Below are positions 1 to 5,671 of a DNA stretch of 5,779 nt, piece after piece. The stretch lies in contig JAIRSB010000006.1 of NCBI GenBank assembly GCA_031255655.1, positions 1-5,779 on the forward strand. The letters run 5' to 3'. This stretch comes from Spirochaetaceae bacterium (GTDB lineage Bacteria > Spirochaetota > Spirochaetia > Treponematales > Breznakiellaceae). Position 1 is the first letter of the stretch, and every line of letters starts with the position of its first letter. The notes under the pieces are model-generated. The model did not search any database. It was not told where the DNA came from and was given only the letters and a program-made list of their open reading frames with translations. The position numbers and the translations under genes were made by a program.

Positions 1-1
1 T

Positions 2-191
2 GGGAACTGTTGGGACAATGCCTGCGCGGAGTCGTTTTTCAAGACGCGGAGTAGGGAACTGGAGACTTTGGACGGCAAACATTCTGCTATGTTAAGGCGT
101 ATTAACACCGGATACGGTGGACTTTAGTCCGACGCATTCGGTACTTAACTATGTTTCCCATGACGGATCTAATTCAGAAAACCCCACTTAA
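2..191 (+). pseudogene. IS3-family transposase OrfB, C-terminal fragment, frameshifted
   Basis: Three pieces in three frames together rebuild the C-terminus of an IS3 OrfB integrase-type transposase. Positions 2-88 read GNCWDNACAESFF and then ELETLDGKHSA, the hallmark stretch around the last catalytic acid of the DDE triad (E in AESFF, codon 29-31). Positions 94-117 read KAY*HRIR, matching the family's EAYYNRIR with two point changes, one of which makes a stop (103-105). After a 14-bp insertion, 132-191 read THSVLNYVS...NSENPT and end at TAA 189-191, the usual OrfB tail. About 11 codons (normally like AEVRQSVFMYI) are missing between the first two pieces. The N-terminal part and the other two catalytic residues lie beyond the window edge. 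The family consensus is from memory, not an alignment. Confidence 0.85.
118..131. repeat. 14-bp palindromic insertion TGGACTTTAGTCCG (copy 1)
   Basis: GGACT and AGTCC form an inverted repeat around TT. The 14 bp sit between codons for R (CGG 115-117) and T (ACG 132-134) of the dead transposase. Without them the sequence reads IRTHSVLNYV in one frame, as the IS3 family expects, so they look inserted. Including the G at 117, the same 15-mer recurs at 5606-5620. The insertion could equally be taken as 117-130, because the flanking G is ambiguous. Confidence 0.65.
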
Positions 192-194
192 TAC

Positions 195-219
195 TGTCCA
201 CTAAATGGAGTAATGTCCA
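195..219 (+). repeat. Right terminal inverted repeat of the IS3-family remnant
   Basis: A 25-bp sequence starts TGTCCACTAAATGG and ends GTAATGTCCA, 3 bp after the transposase stop. Read on the minus strand it begins TGGACATTACTCC and ends AGTGGACA. That fits the IS3-family pattern of roughly 25-bp ends starting with TG and finishing near GT-purine-GACA. The matching left end is outside the window, so the exact boundary rests on this resemblance and on position. Confidence 0.65.
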
Positions 220-276
220 AAGTTCAATTTTCGTTTGTTTTGTCGCGCGCTCTAGTTTGAAAAGAGGATAGCGGTT

Positions 277-282
277 TATAAT
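277..282 (+). promoter_or_regulatory. Possible -10 box for carB giving a leaderless or near-leaderless mRNA
   Basis: A perfect TATAAT lies 9 bp before the carB ATG. Transcription from it would begin at about 288-291, almost at the start codon. The best -35-like match, TTGAAA at 257-262, is only 14 bp away, which is too short for a standard sigma-70 promoter, and there is no extended -10 TG. The purine-rich AGAGGA at 263-268 is too far from the ATG to act as a ribosome binding site. The box is clear by sequence; its function is a guess. Confidence 0.35.
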
Positions 283-291
283 TGCGGCAGC

Positions 292-3200
292 ATGAGCGAA
301 AGAAAAATTAATTGCAAAAAAGCGTTACTTTTAGGTTCCGGCGGTCTTAAAATAGGTCAAGCCGGGGAATTTGATTATTCTGGCTCGCAGGCTCTTAAGG
401 CTTTGCGGGAAGAAGGCGTAAAAACCGTACTTATAAATCCAAACATTGCCACGATTCAGACCAGCGAGGGCATGGCGGATGCCACATATTTTCTTCCAGT
501 AACGCCGGATTTTGTTACACAAGTCATAGAAAAAGAGCGTCCGGACGGACTTTTGCTGTCGTTCGGAGGGCAGACAGCGCTGAACTGCGGCGTGGAACTG
601 GAACGCAACGGTATTTTGTACAAATACGGCGTAAAAGTTCTAGGCACTCCGGTTAAGGCAATAGAGGATACGGAAGACCGCGAACTTTTTGTCGAGCGTC
701 TTAGCGAAATAGGGGCAAAAACCGCTCGAAGCAAGGCCTGCGTGGATACAGAACAGGCGGTTGCCGCCGCGGAGAAAATAGGCTATCCGGTGATGGTGCG
801 GGCGGCCTACGCGCTGGGCGGCTCGGGCAGCGGGGTCTGCCGGAACGAGTCCGAAATACGCAGGCGCTGCGACCGCGCTTTTGCCCATGCTCCGCAGCTT
901 CTTGTGGAAGAGTGGCTCGGCGGCTGGAAGGAAATCGAATACGAGGTTGTGCGCGACTGCGCGGATAACTGCATCACCGTTTGCAACATGGAAAACTTTG
1001 ACCCGCTCGGTATCCACACGGGGGAAAGTATTGTTGTAGCTCCGAGTCAGACGCTTACTGACAGCGAATATCATAAACTGCGCCGTATAGCGATAGACGT
1101 GATTCGGCGGCTTGGAATCATAGGCGAATGCAATGTTCAGTACGCGTTGGACCCCTCAAGCGAGGACTACCGCATCATTGAAGTGAATGCGCGTCTTTCG
1201 CGCTCTTCCGCCCTTGCCTCTAAGGCTACGGGTTATCCACTGGCTTTTGTGGCGGCAAAGCTCGCGCTTGGCTACACGCTTACCGAGATTGAAAACCGCG
1301 TAACGCGGGTAACAAAGGCCTGCTTTGAGCCGGCTCTGGATTATGTTGTGGTAAAGGCTCCGCGCTGGGATTTGTCCAAGTTCAAAAACGTGGATCTTCG
1401 TATTGGCAGTGAGATGAAAAGCGTAGGAGAGGTGATGTCCATAGCGCGGAATTTTGAGGAGGCATTACAAAAAGCCTTGCGTATGACTTCGGTGGGCGCG
1501 CCGGGGCTCTGCGGCGATGATGCTTTTTGCGGTGTTGGCGTCAAAAACATCAAATCCGCGCTGCAAAATCCTACCGACCGTCGCATATTCATCATTTACC
1601 GTGCTTTGCAGGAAGGCTGGACGGTAGAACGTATTCACCGTTTGACCAAGATAGACCGCTGGTTTTTGTACAAGATTGAAAATGTAGTAAAAATTGAGGC
1701 CGAAATGCGCGGGTGCGTTGCGAGAGTGTCCCCCGTTGGGGAGGGCGCGCCGCAGCTACGCGCGGCGCAAGGGGGAAATTCCCGCCATCTATCCCCGGAA
1801 TTGCTGGTAAGAGCGAAACGCGCCGGGTTTTCGGATGTCCGGATAGGGGAGCTTACTGGCATGACGGAGGCTGAGGCGCGGCGTTTGCGTGAGCGGAACG
1901 GGATTTTGCCCGCCGTTAAGCAGATTGATACGCTAGCCGCGGAGTATCCGGCGAAAACGAATTATCTGTACATGACCTATAACGCGGTGGAGGATGATGT
2001 CTGTCCGGCAGGACGCGGCGTTATGACACTGGGCAGCGGCGCGTACCGGATTGGCAGCAGCGTTGAGTTTGACTGGTGCTGCGTGAACGCTGTCGAGACG
2101 GCGCGGCAGGCCGGGCGTTATTCGATTATGGTGAATTGTAATCCCGAAACGGTGTCTACGGACTATGATATGTGCGACAGGTTGTATTTTGAAGAGCTTT
2201 CGTTTGAACGCATTATGGATATTTACGAGCAGGAGTCACCTGATGGTTTGATATTATCGATGGGGGGGCAGACGCCGAATAATCTTGCCACAAAATTGTT
2301 CGATTTTGGGGCTTTGATCTATGGAACGAGTCCGGTTTCGATTGATATGGCGGAGGATCGCAATAAATTTTCCGCGCTGCTGGACAGGCTGGGTATAGAA
2401 CAGCCGGAATGGCGGGAGCTTACGGATTTTGAGTCGGCACGCGCATTCGCGGCGGAGGTTGGCTACCCAGTGTTGATTCGTCCGAGTTATGTTCTTTCCG
2501 GTGCGGCTATGAATGTGGCTTGGGATAACGCGAGTCTTGAAAAATTTCTTAATTTGGCCGCCGGAGTTTCCGCCGAACATCCGGTTGTGATAAGCAAATT
2601 TGTTGAAAACTCAAAGGAGATAGAGATTGACGCGGTGGCGCGGCACGGCGAGATTTTGTTTTCCGCCATAACGGAGCATGTCGAAAACGCCGGCATTCAT
2701 TCTGGAGATGCTACTGTCGCGCTGCCCGCTCAACGTTTATACATCGAAACTATCCGCAAAGTTAAGAATATGAGTCTTACAATTGCCCGCGCTCTTGATA
2801 TAACAGGGCCTTTTAATATTCAATTTCTGGCACAGCGTAATCGTGTGCGCGTGATAGAATGTAACTTGCGGGCAAGCCGCAGTTTTCCGTTCTGCTCCAA
2901 AGTAAGCCGCGTAAATATGATTGAGCTGGCTGTTAAGGCTATGCTTGATATTCCCGTCGAGCGCTTTCTTTCTTCATCGCTTGATCTAGAGTGGGTCGGC
3001 GTTAAGGCGGCCCAGTTTAGTTTTTCGCGTCTGCACGGCGCGGACCCGGTAAGCGGTGTTGAAATGGCGAGTACGGGGGAGGTGGCGTGTATTGGCTGCG
3101 ATTTGAACGACGCTTTTTTGAAGGCTATGCTTTCTGTGGGTTACCGTGTTCCAGCAAAGCGTGTTTTACTTTCCACAGGCTCAATCGAAGAAAAATTGTC

Positions 3201-3561
3201 GTTTCTGGATTCGGCGCGGCGTTTAGCTGCTATGGGTTACGAATTGTTTGCCTCAGAGGGGACGGTGAAATTTCTTGCCTCTAAGGGTGTTCACGCCACT
3301 CATCTGCGTTGGCCGCTTGAAGCGAAGGATCCTAATATAGCGGACTATATAAGGCGGCGGGAGATAGACCTTATAATAAATATTCCGAAAAACAAGCGCG
3401 AAAGGGAGTTAAAAAATAATTTCATAATCCGCCGTATGGCGGTGGATTTTGATATTCCATTGATTACCAATATAAAAATCGCCCGTCAGTTTATTGACGC
3501 TGTCGCTCAATACAGGACGCGAGGTCTTGAAATAAAGGCCTGGGAGGAATACAAGGTCTAG
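292..3561 (+). CDS. carB: Carbamoyl-phosphate synthase large subunit, eukaryote/Bacteroidota-like type
   Basis: Cytoplasmic enzyme that makes carbamoyl phosphate from bicarbonate, two ATP and ammonia supplied by the glutaminase subunit CarA, for pyrimidine and arginine synthesis. All parts are present. The first synthetase half (about 1-400) has GQAGEFDYSGSQA and the ATP-grasp metal/nucleotide motif E297-x-N299-x-R301. The oligomerisation domain is about 400-555. The second half (about 577-940) starts VMTLGSGAYRIGSSVEFDW and has E856-x-N858-x-R860. The MGS allosteric domain (about 955-1089) contains SEGTVKFLASKG. Motifs resemble eukaryotic CAD more than E. coli CarB (which has GQACEFDYSGAQA). 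At 1089 residues it is slightly longer than the usual 1060-1080, because about 25 extra residues (475-499) sit in the oligomerisation domain, encoded by a GC-rich hairpin. The ATG at 292 places the first glycine-rich motif at the normal distance. There is no clear Shine-Dalgarno, and carA is not adjacent. Confidence 0.98.
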   Translation: MSERKINCKKALLLGSGGLKIGQAGEFDYSGSQALKALREEGVKTVLINPNIATIQTSEGMADATYFLPVTPDFVTQVIEKERPDGLLLSFGGQTALNCGVELERNGILYKYGVKVLGTPVKAIEDTEDRELFVERLSEIGAKTARSKACVDTEQAVAAAEKIGYPVMVRAAYALGGSGSGVCRNESEIRRRCDRAFAHAPQLLVEEWLGGWKEIEYEVVRDCADNCITVCNMENFDPLGIHTGESIVVAPSQTLTDSEYHKLRRIAIDVIRRLGIIGECNVQYALDPSSEDYRIIEVNARLSRSSALASKATGYPLAFVAAKLALGYTLTEIENRVTRVTKACFEPALDYVVVKAPRWDLSKFKNVDLRIGSEMKSVGEVMSIARNFEEALQKALRMTSVGAPGLCGDDAFCGVGVKNIKSALQNPTDRRIFIIYRALQEGWTVERIHRLTKIDRWFLYKIENVVKIEAEMRGCVARVSPVGEGAPQLRAAQGGNSRHLSPELLVRAKRAGFSDVRIGELTGMTEAEARRLRERNGILPAVKQIDTLAAEYPAKTNYLYMTYNAVEDDVCPAGRGVMTLGSGAYRIGSSVEFDWCCVNAVETARQAGRYSIMVNCNPETVSTDYDMCDRLYFEELSFERIMDIYEQESPDGLILSMGGQTPNNLATKLFDFGALIYGTSPVSIDMAEDRNKFSALLDRLGIEQPEWRELTDFESARAFAAEVGYPVLIRPSYVLSGAAMNVAWDNASLEKFLNLAAGVSAEHPVVISKFVENSKEIEIDAVARHGEILFSAITEHVENAGIHSGDATVALPAQRLYIETIRKVKNMSLTIARALDITGPFNIQFLAQRNRVRVIECNLRASRSFPFCSKVSRVNMIELAVKAMLDIPVERFLSSSLDLEWVGVKAAQFSFSRLHGADPVSGVEMASTGEVACIGCDLNDAFLKAMLSVGYRVPAKRVLLSTGSIEEKLSFLDSARRLAAMGYELFASEGTVKFLASKGVHATHLRWPLEAKDPNIADYIRRREIDLIINIPKNKRERELKNNFIIRRMAVDFDIPLITNIKIARQFIDAVAQYRTRGLEIKAWEEYKV
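1714..1788 (+). repeat. Probable in-frame palindromic insertion inside carB
   Basis: This encodes CarB residues 475-499 (CVARVSPVGEGAP, then QLRAAQGGNSRH), inserted between helix ...NVVKIEAEMRG and LSPELLVRAKRAGFSD. In remembered homologues such as CAD only a few residues separate those helices. The DNA folds on itself: TCCCCC (1729-1734) pairs with GGGGGA (1771-1776), and inside that GCGCCGC (1747-1753) pairs with GCGGCGC (1762-1768) around an 8-base loop. The segment is more GC-rich than its surroundings, adds no stop and is low in hydrophobic core residues, as expected of a tolerated surface insertion. The exact edges are approximate. Confidence 0.55.
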
Positions 3562-3613
3562 TCCGCATTCGAATTGCCCTCTGCTATAGCCCTTGTCGCT
3601 CTGGCGGTGTACA

Positions 3614-4720
3614 ATGTCGGTATATATGGATAATCTGTTGAGCGCAGATGATTTGATACGCGCTAAAGACATTATTGATAAGTACAGGCGGGCTATGGCG
3701 CGGCGTATTGTCGGGCAGGAGGATATGCTTGACGGGCTTTTGATGGCGTTTATCGCGGGTGGACATATCTTGCTTGAGGGCGCGCCCGGTCTTGCCAAGA
3801 CGCTTGCCGTCAAGCGTCTTGCCGCGATAACCGGATTGGAATTTAAGCGAATTCAGTTTACGGCAGACTTGTTGCCGGCTGATTTGACCGGAACGCTTAT
3901 TTGGGAGCCGGATAGGTCTGTTTTTTCTATGCGCAAGGGGCCTGTTTTTACCAACATCGTGCTTGCTGACGAGATAAATCGCGCTCCCGCCAAGGTGCAA
4001 TCCGCATTGCTTGAGGCTATGGAAGAGTATCAGGTTACGATTGGCGAGCAGACATGGCCGCTGCCTGATCCGTTTTTCGTGCTGGCAACGCAGAATCCTA
4101 TCGAGCATGAAGGTACCTATCCTTTGCCGGAAGCGCAGCTTGACAGGTTTTTGTTAAAATTGAGGATAGATTATCCGCGCACGGAGGATGAGCTTAGCAT
4201 CGTTCGTCTTAATCAGTCGGATTGGGAGCAAAACAGCGGGACGGCGCGGCGGGCGCAGGATTTGCCTGTGGAGGAAACCGCGCTGGAAGCGGATAAGATA
4301 GCGGAGCTTCGCAATGTTTCCACTAGGATTCATGTTGACGAGCAGATAGAACGCTACATTGTATCGATAGTCGCGGCGACGCGGCCAGCGCGTGATAAGG
4401 CCGGGTATTCCGCGTTGGCGGGTGGATCCGCAAAAAAAGCATTTTATTCCGGCGCGGAAACGGCGGCAAAGACCCATGTGGAGGGAATATACCGCTATAT
4501 TTCTTTCGGCGCGTCCCCGCGCGCGTCTATTGCTCTGCATAATTGCTCGAAAATTAGGGCTCTTTTTGCCGGAAACACGTTTGTGCGTCCGGAGGATGTT
4601 AAAGAGGCCGCGCTTCCTGTGCTTAGGCACCGGCTTTCGCTCTCTTACGAGGCGGAGGCGGATGGTCTTGACGCGGACGCTGTTATAAGCCGTATTCTAG
4701 CTTCTGTTCCGGTGCCGTAA
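3614..4720 (+). CDS. MoxR-family AAA+ ATPase
   Basis: Cytoplasmic AAA+ ATPase of the MoxR class, thought to act as a chaperone that matures or activates partner proteins together with a von Willebrand A-type protein. From the ATG at 3614 (368 residues) it shows Walker A GAPGLAKT (56-63), Walker B LADEINRAP (117-125), sensor 1 ATQNP (158-162), EGTYPLPEAQLDRF with the putative arginine finger (166-179), and the sensor-2-region GASPRAS (299-305), ending DVKEAALPVLRHR and ILASVPVP. MoxR proteins are usually about 310-340 residues; the excess is mostly about 26 residues at 265-290. Start choice: an in-frame TTG at 3593 is less likely. ATG 3614 has a weak GGCGG 6 bp ahead, and ATG 3626 is an alternative that costs four residues. 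The gap from carB is 52 bp without a terminator, so read-through is likely. A weak promoter match inside the carB end (TTGAAA 3527-3532, 17 bp, TACAAG 3550-3555) could add expression. Confidence 0.95.
   Translation: MSVYMDNLLSADDLIRAKDIIDKYRRAMARRIVGQEDMLDGLLMAFIAGGHILLEGAPGLAKTLAVKRLAAITGLEFKRIQFTADLLPADLTGTLIWEPDRSVFSMRKGPVFTNIVLADEINRAPAKVQSALLEAMEEYQVTIGEQTWPLPDPFFVLATQNPIEHEGTYPLPEAQLDRFLLKLRIDYPRTEDELSIVRLNQSDWEQNSGTARRAQDLPVEETALEADKIAELRNVSTRIHVDEQIERYIVSIVAATRPARDKAGYSALAGGSAKKAFYSGAETAAKTHVEGIYRYISFGASPRASIALHNCSKIRALFAGNTFVRPEDVKEAALPVLRHRLSLSYEAEADGLDADAVISRILASVPVP
4406..4483 (+). repeat. Possible in-frame palindromic insertion inside the MoxR gene
   Basis: This encodes about 26 residues (YSALAGGSAKKAFY, then SGAETAAKTHVE) between ATRPARDKAG and GIYRYISFGASPR. 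MoxR relatives, as I remember them, have only about a dozen residues between the ATR and GASPR motifs. At RNA level 4408-4418 (TTCCGCGTTGG) pairs with 4449-4459 (CCGGCGCGGAA) over 11 bp with two G-U pairs, around a 30-base loop that includes GGATCC and an A7 run. Residue content is small and polar, typical of a surface loop. The insertion edges are approximate, and a lineage-specific loop is a fair alternative. Confidence 0.4.
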
Positions 4721-4722
4721 TT

Positions 4723-5616
4723 TTGGAACGTTCTGAACTTCTGCGCCGGATAAAAACTTTCCCACTCGTGGCTTCCGCGTTGACTGAAGATCTTTTGTCC
4801 GGCGGTTTTCGCTCGGTTTTTCGCGGAAACGGTATTGAATTTGAGGAGGTCCGCTGCTATGAGCAGGGAGACGATGTTCGTTTTATTGACCGCAATGTCA
4901 GCGCGCGTTTCGGCAAGCCTTACGTTAAATTATATCGTGAGGAACGGGAATTAACTGTTTTTATCGCTCTGGATTGTTCCGCCTCAATGTTTGCCGGTTG
5001 CAAGAGTGATGTTAACCGTTTTGAACAGGCTTTGCTGGCTGCCGCGCTTATAGGTTTTTCAGCGGAACGGGCTGGGCAACGTTTCGGCGCGGCGGTTTTT
5101 GACAACGAGATACGGCATTTGTTCAAGCCGGGTAGAGGACGCGCTCATCTGATGGCGGTGGTGAGTTCCGCGCTTGGGGCAGTTCCGCGCGCTTACGGCA
5201 GCACGTTGTCGTCCGCTATACGTTGCGCGGGTAGTCTGCTGAAGCGTCGCAGTCTTGTTATTCTTATTTCCGATTTTCGTTGTCCCGACTGGGATGTCGA
5301 AATATCCGCTCTTACCGGGAAGCATGATTTTATCGCGGTTAAAATCGGAGACCCGTTTGATTACGAGTTGCCGAAGCTGGGTTTAATCACTATGGAAGAT
5401 CCTGAGAGCGGCAGGACTGTTCAGGCTCCGGCGGCTTTCCCCTCTTTCCGCCGCGAATGGCGGGAATGGAACGAGGAGCGGCACGCGGCGTGGGATTCCG
5501 CGTGCCGCAGGCTGGGAATTTCACGCTTGGAGCTTTCGACTTCGGATGATGCGGCTTCAGTTCTAAAAACTTTTTTCCAGGGCCGCTCCTACACGCGCAG
5601 GAGCAGTGGACTTTAG
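4723..5616 (+). CDS. DUF58 domain protein (von Willebrand A-like partner of MoxR)
   Basis: Member of the DUF58 family, with a vWA-like fold, normally encoded next to a MoxR ATPase and presumed to be its partner in protein maturation. The hallmark N-terminal block runs FRGNGIEFEEVRCYEQGDD (33-51), then IDRNVSARFGKPYVKLYREEREL. The metal-binding (MIDAS-like) site is D84-C-S86-A-S88, with a threonine at 161 (GST) and ISDF (182-185) at the second aspartate. The C-terminal helix and LELSTSDDAASVLKTFF are typical. It is 297 residues, normal for the family, with no signal peptide or membrane segment, so it is cytoplasmic. The start is TTG, 2 bp after the MoxR stop, with no good Shine-Dalgarno, which suggests translational coupling. 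R57 stands where many relatives have tryptophan (IDW). The last two residues and the stop come from the 15-bp palindrome at 5606-5620, so the tail may have been trimmed by that repeat. Confidence 0.95.
   Translation: MERSELLRRIKTFPLVASALTEDLLSGGFRSVFRGNGIEFEEVRCYEQGDDVRFIDRNVSARFGKPYVKLYREERELTVFIALDCSASMFAGCKSDVNRFEQALLAAALIGFSAERAGQRFGAAVFDNEIRHLFKPGRGRAHLMAVVSSALGAVPRAYGSTLSSAIRCAGSLLKRRSLVILISDFRCPDWDVEISALTGKHDFIAVKIGDPFDYELPKLGLITMEDPESGRTVQAPAAFPSFRREWREWNEERHAAWDSACRRLGISRLELSTSDDAASVLKTFFQGRSYTRRSSGL
5478..5508. repeat. Perfect 11-bp inverted repeat within the DUF58 gene
   Basis: GCGGCACGCGG (5478-5488) and CCGCGTGCCGC (5498-5508) are exact reverse complements around a 9-base loop. 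They encode ERHAAWDSACRR in the C-terminal helix. The protein here matches the family without an obvious insertion, so this hairpin may reflect GC-rich codon choice and not a mobile element. It could slow transcription or translation near the end of the operon. Confidence 0.6.
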
Positions 5617-5620
5617 TCCG
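5606..5620. repeat. 15-bp palindromic repeat GTGGACTTTAGTCCG (copy 2), overlapping the DUF58 stop
   Basis: This is an exact copy of the 15-mer at 117-131. Its TAG (5614-5616) is the stop codon of the DUF58 gene. If the 14-bp unit is removed, the reading frame would run on through STFYEPCG to a TAA at 5643-5645, so the repeat may have shortened the protein tail by a few residues. As a hairpin it can form only a 4-bp GGAC/GTCC stem and has no T-run after it, so it is a poor terminator. Confidence 0.65.
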
Positions 5621-5671
5621 TACATTTTACGAACCATGTGGTTAAAAGTCTAATGGATTCAGAACCAGCGG

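Larger units (their letters stand above)
1..219 (+). mobile_element. 3' remnant of an IS3-family insertion sequence
   Basis: This is the right-hand end of an IS3-family element whose left part lies outside the window. It contains the broken C-terminus of the OrfB (DDE) transposase followed, 3 bp after the old stop codon, by a 25-bp sequence that behaves as the right terminal inverted repeat (195-219). The element is dead: the transposase is split over three frames by a deletion of about 28 bp near 89-93, a point-mutation stop at 103-105 and a 14-bp insertion at 118-131. It points towards carB and ends 72 bp before the carB start, so it may have replaced the original upstream neighbour. Family assignment rests on recognisable transposase motifs; the subgroup is not certain. 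Confidence 0.85.

Noticed and set aside
1..54. Short open frame ending at TAG 52-54 (WELLGQCLRGVVFQDAE), which could be the end of an upstream gene.
   Set aside because: The overlapping frame from position 2 gives unmistakable IS3 transposase sequence (CWDNACAESFF), so this one is a shadow.
168..184. TCTAATTCAGAA-ACC here and TCTAATGGATTCAGAACC at 5649-5666 suggested a longer repeat extending from the 15-mer.
   Set aside because: On the left this is transposase coding sequence (SNSEN) and on the right it is spacer by the other IS; spacing differs and the intervening bases do not align, so the likeness is probably chance.
3527..3555. Promoter for the MoxR gene inside the carB end (TTGAAA, 17 bp, TACAAG).
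   Set aside because: The -10 match is poor and the site overlaps conserved-length carB coding sequence; noted in the MoxR entry but not annotated separately.
3584..4108. 174-codon minus-strand open frame opposite the MoxR gene.
   Set aside because: Its sequence has no recognisable domain and it overlaps the strongly conserved Walker A and B region of MoxR; a shadow of the real gene.
5607..5645. Rho-independent terminator after DUF58 (GGAC-TTTA-GTCC, then AACC-ATGT-GGTT).
   Set aside because: Both stems are only 4 bp and neither is followed by a run of T; not supportable as a terminator.
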